A stretch of DNA of 64,000 nt from an uncultured Luteitalea sp. (GTDB lineage: Bacteria; Acidobacteriota; Vicinamibacteria; Vicinamibacterales; Vicinamibacteraceae), in contig CAKTDA010000001.1 in assembly GCA_934541105.1 (NCBI GenBank), positions 973,410-1,037,409 of the forward strand, read 5' to 3'. Shown here piece by piece: positions 37,424 through 46,466 of the stretch; positions within the stretch are counted from its first letter, which is position 1; every line of letters begins with the position of its first letter. The notes under the pieces are model-generated. The model made no database searches and was not told where the DNA came from. It worked only from the letters and a program-made list of their open reading frames with translations. Position numbers and translations under genes: made by a program.

Positions 37424-37691
37424 TCGGCTCCTTCTGCGCCTGCTCGAGCGCTTCACGGAACCGGCGTTCGAGATCGTCGCCGCGATTCTTCTCGGCCTGC
37501 ATGGACTGCTCGAACACGCGCTCGCGCGCGGCGGCTTCCTCGGCCAGCAGCCGATGCGCATCGTCGATCTCGCGAACGGGACCGGTGCGCGCCTCCTTGT
37601 GCGAGACCACACGCTTGAGGTTCACGTCCACGACGAGCTCAGCGCGGCAGCACGGGCACTGGACGGTCAGTTCGGAGGCGAGACGGTTCAT
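37389..37691 (-). CDS. Small protein with zinc-ribbon-like N-terminus and helical tail
   Basis: 100 residues from the ATG at 37691; GGAAGGG lies just upstream and a GTG at 37694 is also possible. CPCCRAELVVD near residue 12 has a C-x-C-C knuckle of a DksA/ribbon kind but no second pair, so a zinc site would need a partner. Residues 38-95 are charged and helical, probably coiled coil. The 3' end overlaps the transglutaminase-like gene on the other strand by 35 bases. Function unknown. Confidence 0.65.
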   Translation of the reverse strand: MNRLASELTVQCPCCRAELVVDVNLKRVVSHKEARTGPVREIDDAHRLLAEEAAARERVFEQSMQAEKNRGDDLERRFREALEQAQKEPITRPERAFDLD

Positions 37692-37742
37692 CACCCTTCC
37701 CTTTCGTGACGTGGGTTACGCTGGATCCACGACCGCGCGATC

Positions 37743-38510
<768 letters not shown>

Positions 38511-38555
38511 AACCGGGTTCACCGGGTGGCGGAAAGGCGCGGAAGCCCGCCGGCC

Positions 38556-38657
38556 GAATGACGAAGGCGCGAAGGCCGAATGACGAAGGTGCGAAGGCCG
38601 ACGGCCGACGGCCGAATGACGAGGGTGCGAAGGCCGACGGCCGAATGACGAAGGCCG
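38556..38657. repeat. Degenerate G+A-rich short-word repeat
   Basis: Words GAATGAC (38556, 38578, 38614, 38643), GAAGGCC/GAAGGTGC and GACGGCC alternate. The GAATGAC copies are 22, 36 and 29 bases apart, each one more than a multiple of seven. It occupies most of the gap between the phosphatase and the GntR promoter. Confidence 0.7.
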
Positions 38658-38661
38658 GCTG

Positions 38662-38691
38662 TTGACTCGCTAAGTGTACTAGTCGTACTAA
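38662..38691 (+). promoter_or_regulatory. Promoter of GntR-ABC operon, probably leaderless
   Basis: TTGACT (38662-38667), 18-base spacer, TACTAA (38686-38691). The -10 is imperfect, but transcription would start about 38698, right at the GTG start codon (38699), and no ribosome site precedes that codon. Confidence 0.5.
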
Positions 38692-38696
38692 TACAC
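38674..38696. promoter_or_regulatory. Operator for the GntR/YtrA-type regulator
   Basis: Inverted repeat: arms GTGTACTAGT (38674-38683) and ACTAATACAC (38687-38696), three bases apart, complementary at nine of ten positions. It overlaps the spacer and -10 region of the promoter. YtrA-type regulators bind such symmetric sites and repress their own ABC operons. Confidence 0.7.
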
Positions 38697-38698
38697 GC

Positions 38699-39103
38699 GT
38701 GTTGCCGTTCCGCATCGCGCTCGTGCCGGGTGTACCCGTGTACGAACAGCTCGTGGCCGCGGTCACGCGGGCGGTCGTGTGCGGCGACCTGAAGCCGGGG
38801 GATCCGTTTCCCTCCGTCCGCGCGTTGAGCCAGGCCCTCCGGGTCAACCCGAACACCGCACAGAAGGCCGTGGCGCAACTGACCGCCCTCGGCCTGCTCC
38901 ACGTCCATCCCGGCATCGGCACGCGCGTGGCACAGCCCCCGCCGGCACCACGCGCCGCCAGCACCAGCCAACTCCGCCCCCAGGCCGCCGACCTCGTGCT
39001 CGACGCACGGCGGCGCGGCCTGTCGCTCGCGGATCTCCATGACCTGCTCGATGCCGAATGGCAGCGGCTCGAGCCCGCATCGCGAGGCACCCGCCGTGGC
39101 TGA
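38699..39103 (+). CDS. GntR-family transcriptional regulator, YtrA subfamily
   Basis: 134 residues, GTG start at 38699, probably leaderless. A winged helix-turn-helix covers about residues 8-75 (VYEQLVAAVTRAV, PFPSVRALSQALRVNPNTAQKAV), with a short C-terminal helical tail instead of a ligand domain, as in YtrA. It overlaps the ATPase gene by eight bases. With the operator just upstream it should repress this operon until a cell-envelope signal or drug is sensed. Confidence 0.9.
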   Translation: MLPFRIALVPGVPVYEQLVAAVTRAVVCGDLKPGDPFPSVRALSQALRVNPNTAQKAVAQLTALGLLHVHPGIGTRVAQPPPAPRAASTSQLRPQAADLVLDARRRGLSLADLHDLLDAEWQRLEPASRGTRRG

Positions 39104-40013
39104 TCCCGTTGTCACGCACGCGTTGGGCAAGCTGTTCGGCACGACGCACGCACTCGAGGATGTGTCCCTGCGCGTGCCGCTCGGACAGGCCGCCGGGCTC
39201 GTCGGCTCCAACGGCGCCGGCAAGTCGACGCTCCTGCGCATCCTCGTCAACCTGGTCCCGCCATCGACGGGACGCGCCGAGCTCCTCGGCCGCGACACGC
39301 GTGCCATCGAGGCCTCGATCTTCGAGCGCGTGGGGTACATGGCCGAAGGTCAACGGCTGCCTCGCGTCAGCACGATGCGCGACCTGCTCGACTACTGCCG
39401 GCCGTTCTACGCCCGCTGGGACGACGCCCTCGCCACGCGCCTGTTGCGGACGCTCGATCTGCCGGCAACGACATCGCTGACGGCCGCGTCCCGCGGCACG
39501 CGGATGAAGGCGGCGCTCGTCGCGACCCTGGCGTTCCATCCCGAGGTGCTCATCCTCGACGAGCCGCTCGAGGGCCTCGATCCGCTGACGCGCGACCAGG
39601 TCGTGGACGGACTCCTCGAACTCGTGAGTGCCGAGGGCACGACGCTGCTGCTGGCGTCGCACGACCTCGACGTCCTCGAACGCCTCCTCGATCGCGTGGC
39701 GATGCTGCACGACGGCCGCCTCGTGTTCGATGAACCCCTCGACGTCCTGCAGGCGCGCTATCGGCTCGTGGAACTCTCGGGCAACCCGGGTCCGGACCCG
39801 TCGCGCCTGCCTCCGGGAAGCCTCGACGTACGCAGGACGCCCGATGGCCTGCAGTTCCTCACCACGGAGTTCGACGAACACGCGACGGCGGCGCGACTCG
39901 CGGACACGTTCCCCGGCGCGACACTGCGCATTTCACGCCCCGCGCTGCGCGAGGCGTTCGTCGCCCACGCGCGCACGCTCCGGGAGGCCGCGTCGCCACG
40001 GGGTGCCGCGTGA
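39096..40013 (+). CDS. ABC transporter ATP-binding protein
   Basis: 305 residues, GTG at 39096 with GAGG ahead, overlapping the regulator. Walker A GSNGAGKST (37-45), Walker B VLILDEPLEGLD and a helical C-terminal part are present. The signature is degenerate: ASRGTRMK replaces LSGGQ, so ATPase activity may be altered or need a partner. It overlaps the first permease gene by GTGA. YtrB-like role in envelope-stress or antimicrobial export is likely. Confidence 0.92.
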   Translation: MADPVVTHALGKLFGTTHALEDVSLRVPLGQAAGLVGSNGAGKSTLLRILVNLVPPSTGRAELLGRDTRAIEASIFERVGYMAEGQRLPRVSTMRDLLDYCRPFYARWDDALATRLLRTLDLPATTSLTAASRGTRMKAALVATLAFHPEVLILDEPLEGLDPLTRDQVVDGLLELVSAEGTTLLLASHDLDVLERLLDRVAMLHDGRLVFDEPLDVLQARYRLVELSGNPGPDPSRLPPGSLDVRRTPDGLQFLTTEFDEHATAARLADTFPGATLRISRPALREAFVAHARTLREAASPRGAA

Positions 40014-41542
40014 GCCGGTTCCTTCACCTGGTCCGGCACGACGTGCGGGCGCACTGGCGGCTGCTTGCGGCCTGGGTCGCAACTGCCGCCGCGCATCCCC
40101 TCATGGCCTTCGTGCCCTGGAGCGACGATGCGGCGAGCCTGCTCTACGCGCCCGCATTCGGGCTCGTGATCTCGCGCATCGTGCTCGCGGCGGTGATCAT
40201 CGCGGCCATCGTCCAGGACGACAGCCCGTTCGACGATCGGTCGTTCTGGCGCACGCGGCCGATCGCGCCGGCAACGATGATGTCGGCGAAGCTGGCCGGG
40301 ATTGCCCTCGTCTTCCTCGGCGCACCGCTGGCAATCGTGCTGGCTGTCGCCGCGGCCCTCCGTGTGCCGCCGGGTCACGTGCCGGCAACGATCGGGCAGG
40401 TGCTCATGGCCGATGCGCCCTGGATCGGCCTTGCCCTCGTGGCAGCCGCCTGCACGCGCCGCGTGGCCGCGGCACTCGTGACGATACCGGCGGTCGTCAT
40501 CGCCTTCTGGGCAATCCTTGGCAGCGCCAGTGACGTCGCTCGACGCCTGGGGGCATTGCCGGCAATCGACGAGCGCCACGCGGTGCCCACGATGTGCGTG
40601 TGGGCCGCGACGGCACTCTGGGTCATCGCCGCGCTGCTCTGGTGGGGACGGCGGCGACGACCGGCCGCGGCAGGTGTCGCGTGTGCCGGCCTGGCGATGG
40701 TCCTGTTCGCGTGGCTCTTCCCGTCGGCGCGACTGCACGCGCGCCCTCGCGGCGTCGATGTCGCGACGGTCGCGCTGGCGCTGTCGGCGGCGGACGTGCG
40801 CGCGGAGCCCATCGACGCCCACGGCACGCGCATGGCGCTACTGACGACGGCCACGGTACCGGGGCAGCCAGCCGAGAGCGAGTTGCGCCTGTCGCTCCGC
40901 AGGGCGCGGCTGGCCGCTGGCGAGACCATCATCCACGAGGCCGACGGCTTCATCGACGAGCGCGTGATTGCCAGCGTGCCGCGCAGGACGCCCCGGACCG
41001 CGCTCCTCGGCATCGTCGATGCCGCCCGCGTGCGTGCGCTCGCGGGCCGCCCGATGCACTTCTCGGGCGACTATCGCGTTCAGTTGCAACACGAGCGCGT
41101 CATCGCCGCGGGCCCGCTGGCCGCCGCCAGCACGCTCGCGATGTCGCAGGGACGCCTGGACATCCATGGCGTGCGCCGTCCCACCGCGGACGACTCACTC
41201 CTCGCGATGACATCCATGGTCTGGACGAGCGACGCCGTCCTCGATGCGCGCCCGCATTTCACCTCCGTGCGCGTGCGCGACATGCGAGACGGCGTGCAGT
41301 ACCAGGCCATCCGCTCGAACCGCGCGTCCGCCCGCATCGCCGCACTGCTGATCGTGCCCTCGTTCGCACGCCCGTTCGGCTGGCAGCCAATTGACGTCCT
41401 GCTCGTGCCGGACGATGTGCCTCGCATCGATCCGACGCGCCTCCACCTCGAACTGGTAAGACTTGAACAACCAGTTGCCGAGCCTGTCCACGCGGCATTG
41501 TCATTCACGATGCCCGCGCTCGACGGGAGCGCGACGCCGTGA
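40010..41542 (+). CDS. ABC-type permease-like membrane protein 1
   Basis: 510 residues, GTG start overlapping the ATPase stop (GTGA). About six to seven membrane segments fill residues 10-240, starting with RFLHLVRHDVRAHW and the pattern QDDSPFDDRSFWRTRPIA after the second segment. The remaining ~260 residues are a soluble domain, probably periplasmic, of no family I recognise. It is clearly paralogous to the next gene over the whole N-terminal half. Confidence 0.78.
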   Translation: MSRFLHLVRHDVRAHWRLLAAWVATAAAHPLMAFVPWSDDAASLLYAPAFGLVISRIVLAAVIIAAIVQDDSPFDDRSFWRTRPIAPATMMSAKLAGIALVFLGAPLAIVLAVAAALRVPPGHVPATIGQVLMADAPWIGLALVAAACTRRVAAALVTIPAVVIAFWAILGSASDVARRLGALPAIDERHAVPTMCVWAATALWVIAALLWWGRRRRPAAAGVACAGLAMVLFAWLFPSARLHARPRGVDVATVALALSAADVRAEPIDAHGTRMALLTTATVPGQPAESELRLSLRRARLAAGETIIHEADGFIDERVIASVPRRTPRTALLGIVDAARVRALAGRPMHFSGDYRVQLQHERVIAAGPLAAASTLAMSQGRLDIHGVRRPTADDSLLAMTSMVWTSDAVLDARPHFTSVRVRDMRDGVQYQAIRSNRASARIAALLIVPSFARPFGWQPIDVLLVPDDVPRIDPTRLHLELVRLEQPVAEPVHAALSFTMPALDGSATP

Positions 41543-43101
41543 CGCGCGGCGCCTCCCCGATCGGACGGGTCCTGCACATCCTTCGCCACGACGTGGCTGC
41601 GCATCGCTTGCTGCTCGTCGCGTTGGCAGCAACCGTCGCGGCCCCCTTCCTGATGGCGGCAGCCGGCGTGCCGACCCTGGCGAGCATGAACCCGGGCTTC
41701 TTCCACAACGTCGTCCTGCCCGCCGTTCGCGTCCTGCTCACTGGCGTCCTGCTCGCGGCGACGATTCAGGACGACAGCCCCGTGGACGAGCGGGCGTCCT
41801 GGCGCACACGCCCGATCGCTGCGACAACGATGGCCGCGAGCAAACTGCTGCTCGCGTGGCTCGCCGGCGTCATCGTGCCGGTAGTCGTCGTTGCCGCGGT
41901 CGCGGCCTGGATCGGGTTGCCGTGGCACCACTGGCCCTCGACCCTTGCGCAGGTCGCGTCCACCGAACTGGCGCTCGTCGGCATCGTCATCGTCGTCGCG
42001 ACTCGAACGCGCAGCATCCCGACGCTCCTGCTGGCGACGACGGCGGTGGTCCTCACGGCGTTCCTGCTGCTTGGCGCGTTGCAGGAGCTCCGGCGGGTGC
42101 CGTGGCTGGTCGAGCGCAACATCCTCGCGGATCCCCAGGTGGCCCTCAGCGGCATGCTGGCGTGGGTCGCGCTTGCGGCCGTTCCGCTCTTCATCGTCGG
42201 CTATCGAGGCCACGCACGGCGTACGGCGTTCGCCGTGACGACATTCGTCACGTTCGCTGTGATGGTCGGGTTCTGGTTCTCGCCGCTCCTGCGCGCATCA
42301 CGTCCTCAGCCGCTGCCCGTGACCGTGAGCCGCGTCGAGCACGTCCACGCCGAAGTGCTGGCGTCCGACGACGACCTGATCGGACTGGTGGCGCGACCCG
42401 TCATCGGCGGGCTGCAGCCGCTCGATCGTGTGCAGGTGTTCCTCCTCGATGGATCGCTGACGACATCGTCCGGCACGCGACCGGCGCGCGGCGAGCGCGA
42501 GCCGCGGGCTGTCGCGGCCTCGGGAAGCCTGCCGCAGGCGCCGCTGCTCGGCGTGATGGACCGCGCGACGTTCGCGCGGCATGCGGGACGGCACGTCCGC
42601 TTCGACGGCACGCTGAACGTCGACATCCAGCGGCGCGAGGTGGCCGCGAGCGCCGCGCTCGTGCCGGGGGCGATGCTCGACACGCCGCATGCCCGCTTCA
42701 GGATCGACGACATCGGCAAGGTCGAGGACACGCGGGGTCGGCGGCTTGCAGTCACGGGACGCGAACTGATGCTGATCACACCAGGCGAGTGGCGACCCGC
42801 GTACGAGTACGTCCTCCGTCATCCGGGCACGGGCTGCGAAACGACGGCATTCCCGTGGCCCGACAGTACCGACGTCCCGGGCGCGATGCTCTCGGTGACG
42901 TTCGCGCGGCCGTTCCTGCCGCGCCGCGTGACGCTGGTCCCGCACCCCGCTGGTTGCCAACCGTCAGTTGCCGGCGCCGTGCTCGAGATCCGGCGAATCA
43001 TCACCCCGCCGCCAACGCCGGTGCGCCTGTCGCTGGCGTTCACCGTACCCGCGACGGCAACCGCGCGCATCCCGCAGACGCGCCCGGGCCAGCGACGCTG
43101 A
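41539..43101 (+). CDS. ABC-type permease-like membrane protein 2
   Basis: 520 residues, GTG overlapping the upstream stop. The N-terminal layout repeats gene 1 (VLHILRHDVAAHRLLL, QDDSPVDERASWRTRPIAATTM), so the two permeases arose by duplication and probably form a heterodimer with two copies of the ATPase. The C-terminal soluble part is beta-rich and again unfamiliar. It is the last gene of the unit; the ribbon-helix-helix gene converges on it 19 bases further on. Confidence 0.78.
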   Translation: MTRGASPIGRVLHILRHDVAAHRLLLVALAATVAAPFLMAAAGVPTLASMNPGFFHNVVLPAVRVLLTGVLLAATIQDDSPVDERASWRTRPIAATTMAASKLLLAWLAGVIVPVVVVAAVAAWIGLPWHHWPSTLAQVASTELALVGIVIVVATRTRSIPTLLLATTAVVLTAFLLLGALQELRRVPWLVERNILADPQVALSGMLAWVALAAVPLFIVGYRGHARRTAFAVTTFVTFAVMVGFWFSPLLRASRPQPLPVTVSRVEHVHAEVLASDDDLIGLVARPVIGGLQPLDRVQVFLLDGSLTTSSGTRPARGEREPRAVAASGSLPQAPLLGVMDRATFARHAGRHVRFDGTLNVDIQRREVAASAALVPGAMLDTPHARFRIDDIGKVEDTRGRRLAVTGRELMLITPGEWRPAYEYVLRHPGTGCETTAFPWPDSTDVPGAMLSVTFARPFLPRRVTLVPHPAGCQPSVAGAVLEIRRIITPPPTPVRLSLAFTVPATATARIPQTRPGQRR

Positions 43102-43120
43102 GGACGATGCCGTCATCCCC

Positions 43121-43321
43121 TCACGTGCGGCGACCTGGCCGCGGGGACCCGTCGTCGTCGGCCTGCTCCGGCGCGCGGCGTCCCGAGTCGGCGAGCGCGC
43201 GCCGCAGCAGGAACTCGATCTGGCCGTTCAGGCTGCGCAGATCATCGCTGGCCCACCGCTGGACGGCATCCAGCAAGGCGGGATCGATACGCAACAGGAA
43301 GGCCTTGCGCGACGTGGACAT
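43121..43321 (-). CDS. Small ribbon-helix-helix (Arc-like) DNA-binding protein
   Basis: 66 residues from the ATG at 43321: MSTSRKAFLLRIDPALLDAV, then helices ending in an LNGQIEFLLRRAL stretch. This matches Arc-type ribbon-helix-helix proteins that often accompany SPFH genes. It starts 14 bases after the SPFH stop, so the pair is co-transcribed. No ribosome site is obvious. A likely target is the tandem palindrome block at 44243-44263 ahead of the operon. Confidence 0.8.
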   Translation of the reverse strand: MSTSRKAFLLRIDPALLDAVQRWASDDLRSLNGQIEFLLRRALADSGRRAPEQADDDGSPRPGRRT

Positions 43322-43335
43322 GGCAAAGGACGCGG

Positions 43336-44202
<867 letters not shown>

Positions 44203-44242
44203 CGAGTTCCGCTCCTCGGGAAGCCGGCGGCGCCGGCGTGCC

Positions 44243-44263
44243 GTGACATCACAGTGATATCAC
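44243..44263. promoter_or_regulatory. Tandem 10-base palindromes upstream of SPFH operon
   Basis: GTGACATCAC (44243-44252) and GTGATATCAC (44254-44263) are 11 bases apart centre to centre. The second is a perfect palindrome. They lie 41-61 bases ahead of the SPFH start. One helical turn spacing is what dimers of a ribbon-helix-helix repressor use, and such a gene is in this operon. Autoregulation is inferred. Confidence 0.5.
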
Positions 44264-44416
44264 AATGGAATCAGATGATACAGACAGCACGGCCGAGATG
44301 CCAAGGACGAAATGCATCGGGTCCGCGCGGTGAGCGTTCAGGGCTGTCGGGCAGGCAGCCGATGGCTCGACGCCCGGGACCGGGCGCCAGGCGGCGGTGG
44401 AGACGGGGGGCGGGTC

Positions 44417-45295
44417 TTACGCGCTTTCGCGCATCGCGTCGGCCTTGGCTTCCGCGACTTCGGGATCGATGCGCGCACCGGAGCGCTCGCGCGCTTCGCG
44501 GTAGATGCGTTCGGGCACGGGCTGGAGGTCCCAGGCCAGTCCGACCAGGCTCATGGCCTTGATCACGTACCAGGTCGGGTCGAACTCCCACCAGTAGAAA
44601 CCGTTGCGCGCCGCGCGCTGGTAGCGGTGGTGGTTGTTGTGCCAGCCCTCGCCGGCCGCGAAGAACGCCGTGACGACGTTGTTGCGCGACTCGTCGACGG
44701 TGTCGAAGCGCCGCGATCCGTAGAGGTGGTTGATGGTGTTGATGGCAAACGTCGCGTGCGCGAGCGTCATGGTCGGGAGCAGGAAGCCCCACGCCAGCCA
44801 CTGCATGCCGCCGTAGAGGTACATGCCGAGTGCCATCAGCAGCGGCGGCAGCCAGAAGAACTCGTCCACGAAGCGGATCTCGGGGTACTTGCCGAAGTCG
44901 CGGACGACGGGATTTGTCTGCCCGACCGATTCGTGCCGCACGTCGTTCAGGAACCAGCCGAGGTGGGCGTAGTAGAAGCCGCTGACGATCGGGCTGTGCG
45001 GATCGCCCTCACGGTCGGCGAACTTGTGATGCGTGACGTGGTGGCCGGCCCACCACAGCGGCCCCTTCTGCATGGCCGAGGCGGCAATCCAGGCCCACAC
45101 GAACTGCGTGACGCGGCCCATCTTGAACGCCCGGTGCGCGAAGTACCGGTGATAGGCAAGCGTGAGGCCGATGGCCCGCAGGAAGTGCGACACCGCCCAG
45201 AGGCCCACCATGGCCGCGCTGAAGGGCACGAACAGCACCAGCAGCGACGAGGCCTGGACGAGCCAGAACAGCGACATCGTGATCGTCTTCTTCAT
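44417..45295 (-). CDS. Membrane fatty-acid (acyl-CoA/acyl-lipid) desaturase
   Basis: 292 residues with the three histidine boxes of di-iron desaturases: HRYFAH (49-54), HHVTHH (85-90) and HNNHH near residue 216 (GWHNNHHRY), spaced as in delta-9 type enzymes. Four to five membrane segments are seen. It introduces a double bond into membrane acyl chains, likely for fluidity control. It starts 9 bases after the small acidic protein gene. Confidence 0.93.
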   Translation of the reverse strand: MKKTITMSLFWLVQASSLLVLFVPFSAAMVGLWAVSHFLRAIGLTLAYHRYFAHRAFKMGRVTQFVWAWIAASAMQKGPLWWAGHHVTHHKFADREGDPHSPIVSGFYYAHLGWFLNDVRHESVGQTNPVVRDFGKYPEIRFVDEFFWLPPLLMALGMYLYGGMQWLAWGFLLPTMTLAHATFAINTINHLYGSRRFDTVDESRNNVVTAFFAAGEGWHNNHHRYQRAARNGFYWWEFDPTWYVIKAMSLVGLAWDLQPVPERIYREARERSGARIDPEVAEAKADAMRESA

Positions 45296-45304
45296 GCCTC
45301 CAGC

Positions 45305-45529
45305 TCAGCCCTCTTCCTCGAACTCTTCCTCCTCGGGAGGACCGAGCCGCGTGGACGGCCGCAGCGACTCGCGGGTGTCGAACAGCGGCAACCCGGCGAC
45401 GTGGAGCGTGGAGGCGCACTGCGGCGACTTGTCGTCGACGACGACAACGACGGGACTGCCTTCGACGCCTTCACGGAACGTGATGCGGCAACCGCAGGCG
45501 AGCCGGGCGTGCGTGAAACCTTTGAGCAT
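45305..45529 (-). CDS. Small protein with acidic tail, unknown function
   Basis: 74 residues, ATG at 45529 without a clear ribosome site. Three cysteines in an N-terminal RLACGCRITF region and later SPQCAS suggest a compact, possibly metal-binding fold; the end is acidic (PPEEEEFEEEG). It sits between the thioredoxin-like and desaturase genes on the same strand and ends 9 bases before the latter. Possibly a small accessory protein; the reading frame is short enough that it might be spurious. Confidence 0.5.
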   Translation of the reverse strand: MLKGFTHARLACGCRITFREGVEGSPVVVVVDDKSPQCASTLHVAGLPLFDTRESLRPSTRLGPPEEEEFEEEG

Positions 45530-45633
45530 GTCGGAGTACGTACCGTGCCGATGCCCCGCGATGGCGGGCCCGACCCGGATACCGGACGATCATAGCACTC
45601 GACGTGAAGCGGGCACCGCCCCGGACCCGCTCC

Positions 45634-46182
45634 CTAGAGCAGGTTCCTGATCTCCCGCTCCATCTGTTCCTTCGACGCGAGGCCCATGTGGCGCTTGCAG
45701 ATGGTGCCGTCGCGCTGGATCATCAGCGTCACGGGCAGGCCCCAGAACGGGCCGTAGGCTTCCTGCAGGTCGGTGCGATCGTTGGCGAGCAGGAGCGGGT
45801 AGTTGACCTTGTACTCGTCCCGGAACGGCTCGAGGAGTGCGGGGTCGTCGTCGATCTGCACGCCGATGAACGCGACGTCCTGTTCGCGATACTGGTCCTG
45901 GAGCTCGACGAACATCGGCGTCTCGAACTTGCACGGGCCGCACCATGTCGCGAAGAAGTTCATCATGACGACCTTGCCCTTGTAGTCGGCAAGGTTCACG
46001 GTCCGGCCGTCCACGTCCTTGACGCGGAAGTCGTAGTTGGCCTGCTCGGCCTTCGCATCGCAGGACGCGGCCGACGTCGTGTCCGACGAAGGGGACGTCT
46101 GCGTGCCGAACGGGATGAACGGCAGCGCCGCCAGGCCGAGGCCGAGCGCCGCAATGCCCGCGAGAATCCAGCGCATGTTCAT
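45634..46182 (-). CDS. TlpA/ResA-like membrane-anchored thioredoxin
   Basis: 182 residues from the ATG at 46182 (MNMRWILAGIAALGLG). A hydrophobic N-terminal segment anchors or exports the protein, then a TlpA-type thioredoxin fold with CGPC at 81-84 (ATWCGPCKFETPM), the cis-Pro region GLPVTLMI and PVTLMIQRDGTI. Cys41 sits in the linker. Acts in the periplasm to reduce disulfides, for example in cytochrome c maturation. An upstream GGAG is 13 bases away, so the start is tentative. Confidence 0.9.
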   Translation of the reverse strand: MNMRWILAGIAALGLGLAALPFIPFGTQTSPSSDTTSAASCDAKAEQANYDFRVKDVDGRTVNLADYKGKVVMMNFFATWCGPCKFETPMFVELQDQYREQDVAFIGVQIDDDPALLEPFRDEYKVNYPLLLANDRTDLQEAYGPFWGLPVTLMIQRDGTICKRHMGLASKEQMEREIRNLL

Positions 46183-46466
46183 GACGAGGGTGCAGCTCCT
46201 GTAGGGGGCCGGCACCGGGCCGGCGAAGGCCGACCGGTGCGATCGCCTTCCACAACGATAGCGCCCCGGCGACGGGAAAGCCATCCATGTCGGTGACGGC
46301 CGCGTGACAGCCAACCCGGCGGCCCGGGCGTCCTAACCGGTTGCCAGCGAGCTGGCGCAGTTCAAAGTGATTTACGGCGCGCTTCTGCCCGAGTACCATG
46401 ACGCCAAACGAGCTGCCCAGCTTTGTGCCCAGCGCCCTGCCCTTTCGCACGACCCGAGGAGATTGC

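Noticed and set aside
46341..46466. Promoter ahead of the protease-barrel gene (TTGCCA followed at 17 bases by AAAGTG)
   Set aside because: The -10 box does not resemble the consensus; not strong enough to list.
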